Of a stretch of 64,000 bases of DNA, positions 11,927-24,600 are shown in pieces; the stretch's first letter is position 1; the number at the start of each line of letters is the position of its first letter. Location: contig OX485805.1 of assembly GCA_950295325.1 (NCBI GenBank), positions 55,080,758 through 55,144,757 on the forward strand. The letters run 5' to 3'. The translations under genes and the position numbers were made by a program. A model generated the notes under the pieces. That model was not told the DNA's origin. It saw only the letters and a program-made list of their open reading frames with translations, and did no database searches. This DNA comes from Polytrichum commune. Taxonomy: Eukaryota > Streptophyta > Polytrichopsida > Polytrichales > Polytrichaceae.

Positions 11927-14900
11927 AACAAAGTACTATGTGTAGGAACGTCAATCACTTGGAATGCAACAAAACTCGGGAACTCTCGTGTCCCTTTTGC
12001 ATGGGAGAAGAACTACGATTTTGTGCATGTGGTGCATTAAATGTGAAAGAATACGTTCTTCAAGTCTGGAGTTTGAAGCCACACGAAATTTCTGTGGTGA
12101 AATGTTTGAAATAGGCACTCTATGATTTACCTTGGCATTTCCCCAAAAATGGGTGGCCAAGGGAGTTCACTAGAGAGACACTACGATGTTGAATGATTGT
12201 CGACCACAAAGAGACTTGACCCAAGATTTGGATCAACAATGTAGTGGCTAGAACTTGATTGAACAACTAGAATACATAAACACACATCGATTTAGTGAAG
12301 GCGTTTTAGAACTATTTTCATGGTGATGTAAGAGAATTCCAATATTATTGTGCATTTTAGTCCGTTCTTTTAAGTTTTGAATACATACTTTGTGGAGTTA
12401 TCAACATCCAAAGACCCGATAAAGACGATGTTATAGCCCCCCGTACACAACCAACATCCAAGAATCATAGTGTGGTTTTCAAACTAGAATGATGTACAAC
12501 TTTAGAGGCAAGAGTCCGTAGTGGATATGGATTGGCCTCTACATAGCCATAACACGTGAATGAAAGCACGAATCTATCTCGAGTAAAAATGCTTTTGTTC
12601 CTATCGCATGTCCACTTGTGGACACGGGCGAGTTCCTCACATCTCGGGCTTGCTTCCTTGGAAAGCTCACGCCGCCCTCCTAGGCCTACTAGAATCTTCG
12701 ATATTTTCATGCCTTTCCCAAAGCTTGGGTAGTATCAAATAGAGTAAAATGGCCTACATTTAATCCGTGTTCCTGCCACATGACCAACTGGCAAGAGTTC
12801 AAAGATATAGACGACCAACCTTTTGGATATTTTATAAGGCTTCGGCGATTGTAGTAGGGGCCAAACATACATTAAAAATAATGGTTATAGGGAAACGCAT
12901 TCCAAAATAGATAAGGTTGAAAGCATGTTCTTAATAGTTGATTTATCAAAGCCATCAATTTATGTTATACAAGAAGGCTTGAAATCATTGTTCTCCTAAG
13001 TTACCATCTTATACTTTTGTTCTGAAAGTAAGAATTGAACTCCATTCACGCTCCTTATAATAATTGAACCCTAATACATGATAGTATTGATGCAATCACT
13101 GTTTAAAAGTTCCAAATAATTGGCCATTGGTGAGGGACATGTTCAATGAACGGTGTGGGGATTGTCTTGAGAATTAATTCATATGCATGGGTGCAACATG
13201 CTGGGATGATATATGCCCACACTAGTTTCACCTTAAGTTCTTATAACTCAATACTCAATATTATCATTAAGTTTATCGTCCAATATAATGCTTTGTATTT
13301 CATTATGACATAACAATTAATTAATGAGAAGAGCATCGTCTTCTTGGAGAGGAAGAATAGTGCACTTAGTCACTTGTTGAGGTTCATGAAGAGATCATCC
13401 AAGTCAAAACCAACACACTTGTCACTTTTGGCTTTTGTGGGGAGGCTTGGATTGTCTGGCTTTAACCTTCTCTATCTCTACGATCATTAAAAAGAGGAGT
13501 ACTTTGAAACTATTGATTGATGTTATGCACTACTAGAGAGAGAGAGAGAGACTTGATCAAAACCTCGAGCTCGTATGTAAACTCGAAAAGGGTTTATGGA
13601 GCAAAGCTATGGGATAAAGTGCACATTGATCTTAAATGACATTACTAGGGCATGTGGAATAAATAGTCTCCATTGGGTTGTGGAATTATGGATCCGTATG
13701 AAGGGGATTTGAACTAGTGGTTGTATTTAATTAGATGTGTGCATAGTTAACATCCTCCCAGTTTACAAAACAAAGCCTATACCACAAATCTAAATGGGCA
13801 TAGGTACTCAGATTACCCATAAAACACACACACACAGGGAATAGAAATTCCAATGTCGGAAACAACAGTCCTCACCAAAATAAAACCCAACAAGATGACT
13901 AGCCCTAACACATATTTGGTGGGTGTGTCACTACCAAATCCTCGCTTCATTACATTATCACCTGAACCCACAACATGTTCCACAAAACGCAGAATAATGG
14001 ATGCCACCTCAAGTTCTGAGGTTGTCTTGAAAAAATATCTTGCAGAAAATTTCTCAAAGATAGTTGTGAGATGGTGTGATTTCCAACTCTAACAAGATCA
14101 TTGGAGCTGTGTTTTTGAACACGACTCCTGGACTCTAGGAACACAGACCCTCCGTGTTTGGAATAAGTGTCATTGGGACCAACTTTTATCACTCAACTTT
14201 ATTGGTTGTGTTTCAGAAAGAAGCAATGAACAGGGAGAACCGACTGCTAGTTGCAGATGAACTGGTTGAGTTTGAGGAATCACCGGTTGAAGTTCAAGAC
14301 TTCAGGAAAACCACCAGCATTTCATCAGAGGAACTTAGAGAAAGTACCTCAGATTCATGAAGAAGATCACAACATGTAACTGCAAGTTGAACTCGGAATC
14401 ACTGGGCATTTTTACCGATTGTGCCCCAAATTCTTCCTGGACACTGGAAAGAAGCTCTCGAGTCTTTGTCGAAATAGGACTAGGTCTTACCTTAACGAAT
14501 CTTACCACATAAAACCAAAGACCCAAACGCGGAGAAACTGTTTGATTCTAAGGGTGACGATCTGCTGGGGGTAGCACGTGGGTTAGTGCAGTCTCACATT
14601 CTCAAAGCAGTGTTGGTCTGGCATACATGGTATCAATAGTCAACATCAAGAAATGGTATGAAGGAACTTATCCGAGGGTATCAAATTTGTAATACCAGTC
14701 AACTATTGATATGTGGTGGTTATGTCAAAGTGAGAGACTCTTTGTATATCCAAGTTATTATTTGGGTCAATACCATTCAAAATCATGTTGATATTAGGAT
14801 AATTCTACTTAGATATCCAAGTTTTTTTTATGACATATAGAACCAAATGGTATTGAAACAAAATATCTTCAAATATCCATACCCTACTAGTACTAAAAAA

Positions 14901-17100
14901 CGTGATATCCTCACTATAGATATCCAAATGGTATTAAAAAGAATAAGAAGATGATACTAGTTCAACAATGGTTTGAATTTGCTTGTGAGATGCTAAAAAT
15001 TTGGCATGTCCTATTCCTTAGGGCTTGTTTTGGAGGCCGACACCAAAGTCTCGTTGAGTTGAGGTCTCGTCTACCAAACGAAAAAAAAGAAAAAAGGAAA
15101 AAGAATCCCCAAAACCTTGGCACCATAAAAATTTGTGATGTGATCAACAATTGATGCATATGAACTGATTATGTTTCCAAGCTTCTTCTTTGATTTTTTG
15201 GTTTAATGCTTCACCGGTTTTTTTAAGATAGATTATAAATTGAGCGTGAATGAAGGAAATACATGTTGGCAATGGTTGATGGGAGACATGAAATCGACCA
15301 AAATGAACACATATAGGAGTTAAGCTTGGAGAGTTTTTAAGATATTGTTGCATGGTCTACTTGGCAAATTGTGCGATCCCCAAACAAATAGCAAACAATA
15401 TCCACTTGGTACGTGAGATTAAAACTATATTTTAACACATTTTGTTACGAAGTGGGTTCAAAATGAGGCTACGATTATTTGCAACACTGATGATCAAATA
15501 TATGTGGTATGGATTCAAATCTGGGTCATTAGTATGAGCTCAAATATTTTTACATATCATTTTTCATACATGTATCAAATTAATTGGAAAAAATTGTAAT
15601 TGATAAACTGTAGATGAAGTCACTCTTGACATCTTCACCTTATAACAACTGTAAGTACCATTAAACACCTTCGTATGCCATCAAGTTGAGGACTTAAAAT
15701 GGGCCTCTAGAACCTTTACGGGCTCAATGTAATTTCCACATAAGAGGGAAATTGCGGGTTGGGATTAATTCTAGCTAAATGTGTTATGTAAGCTCGTACA
15801 AGATAATCAAAGTTAATGTGGCATCCATCATAATGTTAAGAACATAGAATTGCTATTGAATGTGTCACTCCCTACATAATTTTGTGTAGAGAGGAAACAA
15901 ATTTGTTCATTACATGTTCAAGGAAGCTTTTATTTGGGAAAAAAGATCCAACACATAATATGCTAAGCAAGTGGTCGATGCAAGACTTGTACCCTTGTTC
16001 ATATGCATCTCAATATTTAATTTCCTTTGCCATGCTCGTCACGTTACTAGCTCTAATCTAACCAAATATGTTGGGATTTTTCCAAGTAACATAGACACTT
16101 GTTTAGTCATGTGGGGACATGAAAACGTTGTTTTCGAGGGAATTTTAAAAACATGCCTTAAACTGACGGTGCTCAACTCTATGACATGAGCCAATGCTCA
16201 ATCAACAAATTCTAAGAAACCTAGAAACCTAATTAATCACGTGGGGACCTACACAACTATTGTCAAGAGAAGATTAAAAAAAAAACCACGTTCTAAACTA
16301 ACGGTGCTCACCGACCTCTAATAAAAGCCTGTAAGGTTGAGGCATCCATTTTACATGTTCATTTAACCGCTCATTAGGGTCATATAATGCCGACATGGAT
16401 GAGATCTATATTGTTGTTAAGCAAACCGAGTTAAGGTTTATGTGATGGCGGCTTGTGATTGATTACCCTCATAAGAGTTTTGACAACTGTTGTCACATAA
16501 GCCAAGCATTAGAATTCAAATGAACGGATATAGATTAACTGTAGATCGACTATGCATTACCCTGGTTTTAAGGCTTCAAAATTTGTAACAATTTTCATAT
16601 TCATGATTTTTTAGTAGTTTATTTGCATTCTCCTGAGAGTTTGTTTCTCTTCACAAGGAAAAAATGAATTACCCACTATTACTCCTCCTGAATAGATGCA
16701 AACTCTCTTATTTTTTTTACCGGTTGTAGATGCCTCAACCTTACTCAGTTAACAATGCTACCCAATGAACAAACACCGACAATTCACGAAATCCCTCAAA
16801 AAACTCAAAACTACATACCAATTTGAACTCTTCGTTGAACGCATAAGCCCCCCAAATCAAGATGGAAGACGACGTTGCGTGTAAATATTGCCTTGAGGCT
16901 CCCACAAATTTGGCACCTCTTGGAAGTCCGCTCTAATAATGTGGGGGAATCGGGTCCCATGGGATGCCACCTCGAAGTCCCACATAAGTTAGAGTAAGTG
17001 AAGGTAAGCTTAAGTAAGTTCGATCCGGATTCCGGAAGTTTCCGCTTGGCATCACACGAGAGAAACCGAAGCCAATAAGTACAAAACAACGAGTAACTTA
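11927..17100. other. Mostly gene-free stretch
   Basis: Apart from one possible orphan exon (14217-14360) I see no gene. Simple repeats include (GA)n at about 13533-13551 and a short CA run near 13826-13836. The sequence GGGCTTGTTTTGGAGGC at 15019 resembles a PIF/Harbinger-type terminus, but I could not find its partner. The remaining sequence is AT-rich with short chance frames. Confidence 0.55.
14217..14360 (+). pseudogene. Possible orphan 3'-terminal exon (gene fragment)
   Basis: A polypyrimidine-containing acceptor (TTGGTTGTGTTTCAG, ending at 14216) is followed by 47 open codons and a TGA at 14358-14360. The peptide starts KEAMNRENRLL and ends in a Ser/Glu-rich acidic tail. The heptad-like start is vaguely like the end of a coiled-coil or MADS K-box, but that is not enough to name a family. 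No matching upstream exon is visible, so a captured or decayed gene fragment is the likeliest reading. Chance is not excluded. Confidence 0.25.
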
Positions 17101-17647
17101 TTATTTAAGTTATATTGTTGTTGTTTTTGAAGTTACAAGGAAATAAGGAAAGATCTTTTACTGCACACGTGGCAAGCCTTGGCAGCCATGGCCGAAGGCG
17201 CTACCTTAGTCGGCCCGGCACCTGTCGGCGACTCATCGACCGAGCTCCCCAATGCCTCACGCTCGGATTTGAATGCCACTTCGCGTACCCATCTCATCTC
17301 CCATTCTCGTCTTCCATCTCCAACAACCGTGTTTGGTCACATCCACATCACTCTCATCTTGCTTAGTTTTTTTTGGGGCCACAGTTTGGAGCTTGGGGTA
17401 ACAAGGTGTGCCATTCGAGTCACGTCTCATCGCCGGGTTAAGTTACTGTTTCCGTGGAGCTCGTAGTAGTAGCATTCCTTTTTATTTTTGGGAGGTGTTG
17501 TTTTTTCTGCTCAAGGAGGGTTTGGTGTTTTCGTATTCTGAGGTGGGTGGATCGGCTCGACAAGGGTTGTGGACGGCACAGAGTTGGAAGACTTCAAAAG
17601 GATCTGCAGAGGAAGGTGTGTTTTGATTTTGGTTATGGTGTTCTTGT

Positions 17648-17650
<3 letters not shown>

Positions 17651-17691
<41 letters not shown>
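17651..17691. repeat. (GA)n microsatellite
   Basis: About 20 uninterrupted GA dinucleotides lie in the probable promoter or 5'-UTR region of the downstream HMA gene. GA/CT tracts are common in plant 5' leaders. The frames that read through it on either strand (RERERE or SLSLSL) are artefacts of the repeat. Confidence 0.95.
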
Positions 17692-17693
<2 letters not shown>

Positions 17694-17860
17694 GAGTGAT
17701 GGATTTGGAGGTTGGAAATTGTCGGTAAAGACAGGCTGGTAGGGTTTTGGGGGAAGAATGTTGTCAGGGTCGGGAAAGTGACCGTTGGTAGGGTTAAGAG
17801 GATGATCAGGTACAACACAGCGACGTGGAAATCTTTTGCCGTCATAGCTGCATCTTTCTG

Positions 17861-18790
17861 CTTCTTCTTAGAAATTCTTCGGTGGGTTAGAGGTTCAGAG
17901 CTTAGGTTTAAACATATATAAGTTCTTAAATTTCGCTTGCAGCCAGGAATTTGGTGCAAAATCGACCAGAGAGGAATTTTGTGCACACTTCGAGATATGT
18001 GGTGCAATATAGTAGCTCTTGTAGGGCCGAGAAGATGATTAAAATATATCTGGGGGGGAAAGAAACGCAGATGCATCTGTTGCCACAGTTTCTGCCTCGC
18101 GAATCTCTACTTCTGGAGAGGTTAGAAGTACTGTTGCAGTGTTTTTAAATATGCTTTCTAGAAGCTAGAGGTTGTGGATCAGTTGCAAGATGGTTAAGAG
18201 GTTCAGGCCTTAAATAAATTGAACGTAAGACTCTTAAATTTTCCTGAAGCGAGATGCTTATACAAAATCGACAAAAGAGAAATCATCTGTAACTTTGGAG
18301 CTCTGTGGCGTATGTAGGGGTGAGAGGACGAGTAGAATATGTTTAGAAAATAAATAGATGCATCTGCTGCCACAGCTTCTTCCTCGTGAATCTTTACATC
18401 TGGAGAGGTTAGGAATACTGTTCCACTGTTTCTATAGATTTCTAGAAGCCAGAGGTTGTGGATCAGGTGCAAGGTTTAGTATCTTAAGTCTGCTTCTGTG
18501 TGAAATCTCATTCGGTGGGTTAGAGGCCCAGACCTCAGATAAATTGAACAGAAACTTCTCAAGTTTTTCTGAATCGAGAAATTTATACAAAATTGACCAG
18601 AGAGAGCTACACACAAGTTTCGAGCTCTGTGGGATGCAAATTTAGCTTATGTCGGGGTGAGGATGATTACAACATATTCTGCTGCCATAGCTTCTTCCTC
18701 GTGATTCAATCTCTACATCAGGAGAGGGTAACTCGACTGTTGCAGTGCTCTTGAATTTTCTCTTCGAAGCTAGAGGTCACCGTGGAGTGC
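17861..18790 (+). repeat. Tandem repeat of about 290-320 bp upstream of the HMA gene
   Basis: A unit containing ATGCATCTGYTGCCACAG, then CCTCGYGAATCT, CTGGAGAGGTTAG and GAGGTTGTGGATCAG begins near 18070 and again near 18357. A third, shorter copy begins near 18676. An upstream partial copy from about 17861 shares TTCGGTGGGTTAGAGG with 18510 and the GACCAGAGAG block with 18593. There are therefore two full and two partial diverged copies. They lie directly before the start codon of the HMA gene, within its probable 5' leader or leader intron. A plausible leader-intron acceptor is CTCCCGTGCAG, ending near 18903. Confidence 0.8.
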
Positions 18791-18946
18791 TAAAACTTAA
18801 AACAACCCTGCACCAGAGATTTCAATAATTTTACGTTGAGAGCTTCCGATCGGAGCCAAGATGGGTCATGATTCTTATGCTGTTTTGGTTTGCTCCCGTG
18901 CAGGTGGAATAGAACTGCAGTGTTGTAAGGTTTGATTCTGAGCAGC

Positions 18947-21924
18947 ATGGAGAGCCCAGCGAGATCAAGCAGGTCGGCTGCGTCCACCGATAGGGAGTCG
19001 AGTCAAGACGCCGACCTCAAGACGATGCGCGAGGTGGAATCCGCCGAGCAATCGAGTAGTCAGGATTCACAGGCTTCACAACAGGAAGCAGCCGAGTCTC
19101 ATGCAGCGCCCGCCGTGGAAACCTCCTCCCTTCCGGTGCCTGCTGCAGTAGAGAAGAATTACAGTGCCAAAGATGTTGCTGCGGTGGCTGGCATTCTTGA
19201 GAAGATGTACCATGGAGGTGGCTTTCTGTCTGACTTTCGAGTGCCCGACTCTCGGATGTCTGGCTGCAGCGAGTGCGAGGACACCGACAGCGAGGAGGAA
19301 GAGGATGATGACATTTGCAGTACTTCCAGTGAGGAAAGTGCCGACCTTGAGCTGCCTTCCGGAGTTCAGCTCCCAGTTTTGCCGGTAAGAATCCCTCATA
19401 TTGAAATTCCTTTGAAATTTGTTCTTGGTGTCTCTTAACAGTGAGAAGCTTGTAAAGTGCATGGGCGACACTCGTGGAATCTTTTACACTGTCTCTATAA
19501 TAATGAGGTGTCACTTCCTGAATCCATGGTAAAGTCAACCCCTTAGTTTGGAAGCAACACATTTCTACTGCTTAGTGGGAAAACAAGATATCAATGATTA
19601 ACTTTTGGAATAGAGCCACTCTTGATCACTCTGAGAGTGCCGACCTTGAGCTCCCTTGGGGAATCCAGCTCCCAGTGCTGCTGGTAAGACATTTCTCATA
19701 TCGAATTTCTTTTGAAGTTCGTTCTTGGTCTCCCTCAATATTGAGAAACTTGAAAGTGCATGGATGGCACTTGTGGAATCTTTTGCGCTGTCTTTTAAAT
19801 AATTAGGTGTCACTTGCTGAATCCATGGTAATATCACCCTTTAAGTTTTGGAAGCGACATTTTTCTACTGCTTAGAGAGAAAACAAGTTATCAATGATCA
19901 ACTTTTAGAGAGAAACGATTTACACGATTACTGTGGCTCTTGAATCCTCCAAAAACTCGATATTGAATTTTAAGCCAAGAATAGAACCACCCTTGATCTC
20001 TTTTGAGAGTGCCTGTGAGCTGCCTTCGGGTATTCAGCTTCCAGTGCAGCTGGTGGGACATTTCGTTAGAACCTCCTTTAAATTCTTCATAATGAAATTC
20101 CTTAAAACAAATCTTCTTGGTGAAGGGTGGTTTACACCCAAGGGCTTATCCCGGATTTTATGGGAACTATGTGATTTATGGCTCAATCACCACCCAACAT
20201 CAGAGTCATCTCTTCTATTCTTCTTGGTGTCGCTCAATATTGGAAAGCTTGCAAAGCGCATGGATGACTCTTGTGGAATCTTTTTCACTGTGTCAAATAA
20301 CTAGGTGTGACTTGCATATCGCTTGGTAATGTCATCCCTAAGTTTGGAAGCAACACATTTCTACCCCTAGGGATTACAAAGTTTGAGTGAGTAACTTTTA
20401 GAGCGGGATGACTATTATGGCATATCAATCTCTTCCATGATGAGGTTCAGGAATGAAGCTTTGAAGTTAGTTAGTTGTCTGCTCCTCTGAGTGAAGTGAT
20501 CCGGGAGTTCATCTCCATTATTTATCTTGAAATAATAATCAAAATCTAAAGGTTTGTGATCAGTAGATGAATGGTGAACCTGTTTGTAACCTCCATCATT
20601 GAGCCTGTTCAATCCCCAACGTTTGACATGTAACAAGAACCTTCAGCGTTCTCCTGTCAAAATGTAGAACTGGGTTTGTTAGGGCATTGGAGTTATTCGA
20701 TAGCACCCTAATGTAGGTTGGTCATTGTTCAAGAACATCCATTTATTCTTAATGAGAACATAAGGGTCACTTGTATTACAACCAACAAAGGACTAGAAAA
20801 TTGTAATATGGACATCCAAAGGTAGAAGTCTGCTATTTTGGTCTTCCATTTCATCAAGTGGGGATCTTAATAGCACATCTTATGCATTCAATTCTTCCTT
20901 GTTCAGAGCTTTCAATCTGAGTTATTAAGCATTTAGTTGGTGACAAGGTGGTTTGGTGGCTCTTGGGTGTATTCCATGTCCTGTGATTTCAGAAACTCAG
21001 TCTTGCGAATTTTTTTCACAATTCCGAGTTCCCCTCCTGTGGGCCCAAGCAATGAGCATTAGATGAGCATTTTGTGCTTTACATCTTCCATATTATTACA
21101 AATGGAGCCTTTCAATTCTGGAGCTCCGCATCATTTGTTTTCTTGGGATGAAAGCTTGTCAAGTCTAAGGTTTTTAACTGCCAAAGAGCCTGTTTGCTCA
21201 ACTCAAGCTCCCCTGCTAAGTTTCAAGAATGTGATCAGCTGACCTACCTAGTATTGTGATTGTACAGGATGTGCAACTGAGGGTGCCAATGGAGGATGAA
21301 GAAGATGTGCGCAGAGTGAGAGCCGCACTGCAAATTAAAGGTACACTTCATAATCCTCATTTCTGTGTTTCCAAAGTACAATCATCAAAGTTTCAGTACA
21401 AAACCTGCAATTGTATGAAACATCTTGTGTATGGTGTCAATTTTGACCTTGCAAATTCGTTGTGTGCAGGGGTTTTGGAAGTTGTATGTGAATTTGAGAG
21501 GCAAGTTGTGACTGTGACTGGGATTGTGCCCCCGAGTCGGCTGCTGAAGAAAGTTCGGAGAGTGAATCGCCAGGCGCGCATTCTATCCACCAACAGTTCG
21601 TTTTCTGCATTCTTGAATCCAGATTTTGTTCCTTCGGGATTTGGTGCACATCAAGAGACGGGTCACAGTGCATCTGTTGACATTCCATCTCCACAACCAA
21701 CTTCTCACCAACAATCTCGACCCACCTTCCAGGCATATACATTTCACAATAGTCCAAGTAGCCCTTACTTGCGAACTTACAGCCCTCCCGATATCAGCCC
21801 CTCCAGCAGTCCACCCAACAGTAGTGATCGGTCTGCCATCGCTCGAAGAGAGTTTAGGCCTTCCTACTTCGATGAAGATTTTTACGACACCTGCGAAATG
21901 ATGTCGCTGGTGTTCACCTACTAA
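18947..21924 (+). CDS. HMA-domain (HIPP/ATX1-like) protein lacking the metal-binding cysteines
   Basis: The model has three exons: 18947-19384, 21268-21340 and 21470-21924, with GT-AG introns in phases 0 and 1, giving 321 residues. The start is the first ATG; an open frame runs 15 bases further upstream without one. Residues 1-146 are Ser/Glu-rich with an acidic run at 109-122 and are probably disordered. Residues 148-211 or so form one HMA fold: VQLRVPM, a helix RRVRAAL, then GVLEVVCEF and VTVTGIVPPSRLLKKVRR. The second intron falls inside the domain at the IK-G-VL junction, as in many plant HMA genes. The usual M-x-C-x-x-C is MEDEED here, so both metal-ligand cysteines are Asp (156 and 159). 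The tail is Ser/Pro-rich and ends VFTY, with no CaaX prenylation box. It may be a HIPP-derived protein-interaction module rather than a metal chaperone; the function is inferred only. Confidence 0.85.
19337..20395 (+). repeat. Intronic triplication of the exon 1 end with its splice donor
   Basis: The last 48 coding bases of exon 1 and about 250 bases of intron 1 recur twice inside intron 1. The units begin near 19337 (the real exon), 19636 and 20008. They encode ESADLELPSGVQLPVLP, ESADLELPWGIQLPVLL and ESACELPSGIQLPVQL. Unit 2 keeps a good donor (CTG|GTAAGA), while unit 3 has the weaker CTG|GTGGGA. Following intronic landmarks, such as AGTGCATGG, GTGGAATCTTTT, GAATCCATGGTAA and ACATTTCTACTGCTTAG, recur in order. 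The reading frame is preserved in each copy, so they could act as alternative exons or decoys, or simply be decaying duplicates. Confidence 0.85.
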
Positions 21925-22850
21925 GGCTTCAGGCAGTGCAGATATAGAGAATATCGACCCAAAATTTTCTGTGAATATCAAATTTTGATGCTGGTGATTA
22001 TTTTCCACAGGATGTGAATTTTGTCATTTTACAATATTTTACGGCTGGGACTCATTTGTATAGCTAAAGATATTATTATTTGCAACAAGATGCAACTGAT
22101 TCTGACAGTGCACAACACAGTTGTTTTTTTTACTTGGAGGGTTGCTGGTGGTGTGCCTACTGTATTTCTGATGTAAAATGCATCTGTGCACAGTTATTCC
22201 ATAGCTGCATGGAAAGGTGCAGGTTGGTTTGAGATTGTCCATATTCTAGTCAATTATGGTGTTGTGTGTAGACACTTTTGAGGATTATGTGAAGCAATAT
22301 CAGGGGACAAACCTCAACCTCACAATTTGCGGCCCATTTCATATGTTTCTTGGAGCTATAGAGGTTACTATATGCATGACAATATTCTAATAGCAAGTCT
22401 TTCTTCAACTACAGATCTAATATTACTAAATATGACTATGTGTGTACATGGTATTTGATGTCACTCTGGTAACTTTTCGGATGATACTTCTTATGAATAC
22501 TGTCATGGATGATGGATGAGTTCATCCATCGGCAAAAACCCTACCTTCTCTTGTTAGCAACTTGTGATGAAATATTGTCATAGATGATTGAAATTTGGAT
22601 GAAAATCACTTGGTAAGTGACAATAATTGCAGCACTGTAAATCTATAATCCGCCAAAAATTGACAAGGAATGAGAAATAATGTTGGGTTAACATTTAGTG
22701 TTGGTGAAAGTATACTGTGGTTTACAGTTAGTATTGAGCAAGACAATTAGAAGTGGCGACACTAAATACCATCTTGATGACAATGGCATCAACCTCCTAG
22801 AGGTTCCTAGACCCCACTGGTTGAGTATGATGACATTGGTCATTACAATG
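21925..22850. other. 3' flank of the HMA gene and an old repeat
   Basis: 21925-22260 is probably 3' UTR and flank. 22560-22790 is related to 61660-62060: both carry ATTGTCATRGATGATTRAAATTTGGATGAAAA, then CATTTAGTGTTGGTG, GGTTTACARTTAGTATTGAG and a CACTAAATACC-type block. This is probably a diverged relative of the CACTA-like family. No gene is seen. Confidence 0.55.
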
Positions 22851-24600
22851 CATTTGGTCAATTTCTATTAGAAAATTTGTCCTTCTCCGGTTATGTGGTT
22901 CTTAATGGAGTAGATAAGCGATGTTAGAACTTCACTTGTTTCTCTATCATGGATGGGGCTAGTGTAGTTGACTACCGGATCGGCGATCCCAACTCCCTTC
23001 ATAATTCTATCTATGACTTTTTCATAGGTAATAAACAACTTGACTCAAACCACTGCCCTCTCTTCTTGAAAATAGGTAATAGTGTAGGTTCAAGGTCTCC
23101 AACCCTGTCTAGTCAAGGTTAAGTTCTCCATCCCAATCCTAAGAAGGCAAATCAATATTTTCTCAATATCAAACATGAACTCACTTATGTACGAGGCGAG
23201 ACCTACACCTCATTAGACGACCATGCTCAAGCCTAGTTATACTTGATAATACGTGTAGCTCAACCCATCTTCTCTAAAAACTGGGCAACAAACAACATAG
23301 TAGACTGTCCAACACATGGTTTGATAGCAACTCTAGTCACTTAGACAATATGTATAGAATGACTTTCAAAAAAGTATTGCATGATGATTCGGCATAAGAA
23401 AGACTCCCTTTTGGAGTGCAAACAAAAGGATCTACATCTCCTACTCAATAATGACCCAAAATTATTTTGGAAGAGTTGACCTATGTGAACCAATCATAAA
23501 GCTATGTAATTTGATGGCTAAAGAGGGTTTCTTGGCTTCATGGATTATCATTCAAATGATCTTCAAATCTGGTGAAAGACGCTCTTAAGGAACTGCAGGA
23601 CCATAATGCTAAGAACAATCCTTAGCAAGCTTCATGGCTATGATTTAGAAAAATAAATAAATTGATGGGCATAATTGAAAGGACAAGCAGGATTCAGGGA
23701 AGGTAGATCTACTTTGGATCACATCCTTACATTAGGTATTTTAATCGAACAAGAGATATTTGCATGTCAATGCCTCTATTCTTGTTTTGTTGATTTCAAA
23801 ATAACTTTTGACACAATTCCGTGTGACAAGCTTTGGGAACGCCTCCAACGATTAGGGGTACCACTTCATTTATATTAGGCTGTAAAAGCTATGTAAAAGC
23901 CACTGTAGTCTACGCAAAGTTTGAATAAATGGTGACACACATGGTGAAATAATGTCGAACATTGGTTTTAAACAAGGATGTCCCCTCTCCCCCACACTAT
24001 ACGGTTGGTACATTTATGAACTTGAAACATATTTGGACGAGATCGATGGAAATTATCCAGATTTAGTTAACATTGTGGTTGCCATTCTTCATTATGCTGA
24101 TGATGCTTTTCGACTCTCTAGATCAGGATTAGGCCTACAAAGACTTTTGAACAAGCTAAATGAGTTTTGCACTTCTTCTAGCCTTGAAGTCAATTTATCT
24201 AAGACTAAACTCATGATATTTGGCCGCAACAAAAGGAAATGAAACCAAGAGGCATTTTACCTAGACAAGGACCAGATTGAGATCACCCATGAATACAAAT
24301 GCCTTGGGATTGATTTTTGTTTGCATGGTTACTTTGAGCAATTTAGTAAAAGACGAGGAATCGCAGCTATGGAAGCCTTGATGCGAACTTTAAGGAAAGA
24401 AGTGGTAGTTGGAGTCACATGTTGGGAACTCAAATCCCATTTATTCAAGGCTTTGGTGCTTCCCATAAAAGAAAAGAAAAGTAAAGTAAAGCATGTATCC
24501 ACGTACCAACATGAATGTGAGCCAGTCAACCTTATGTTGATTGTGGCGGTGCTTCCCACTTTCATGTATGCACCAAAATTTGGGGAGGTGACTTGAAAAA
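22850..24600 (+). pseudogene. Decayed LINE (non-LTR retrotransposon) ORF2: endonuclease end and reverse transcriptase
   Basis: Coding fragments in several frames follow the order of a plant LINE ORF2. Near 22940-23080 is the end of an AP-endonuclease-like domain (DGASVVDYRIGDP, then LDSNHCPLF, the SDHxPL-type motif). 23675-23877 reads QAGFREGRSTLDHILTL and FVDFKITFD, matching reverse-transcriptase blocks. 23952-24242 holds GFKQGCPLSPTLY, the catalytic HYADDA (the F/YxDD box) and a SLEVNLSKTKLM thumb block. 24321-24596 continues as thumb sequence. Stops and frameshifts separate the pieces, and the 5' half of the element is missing, so it is inactive. Confidence 0.88.

Noticed and set aside
17115-17699. 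Overlapping short plus-strand frames before the HMA gene
   Set aside because: They overlap in different frames, run into the GA repeat and show no domain; the region is more likely promoter and leader. Short upstream frames with a regulatory role cannot be excluded.
22850-24600. Group II intron or other host-useful reverse transcriptase
   Set aside because: The endonuclease SDHxPL-type end before the reverse transcriptase and the many stops fit a dead LINE; no intron-maturase motifs were seen.
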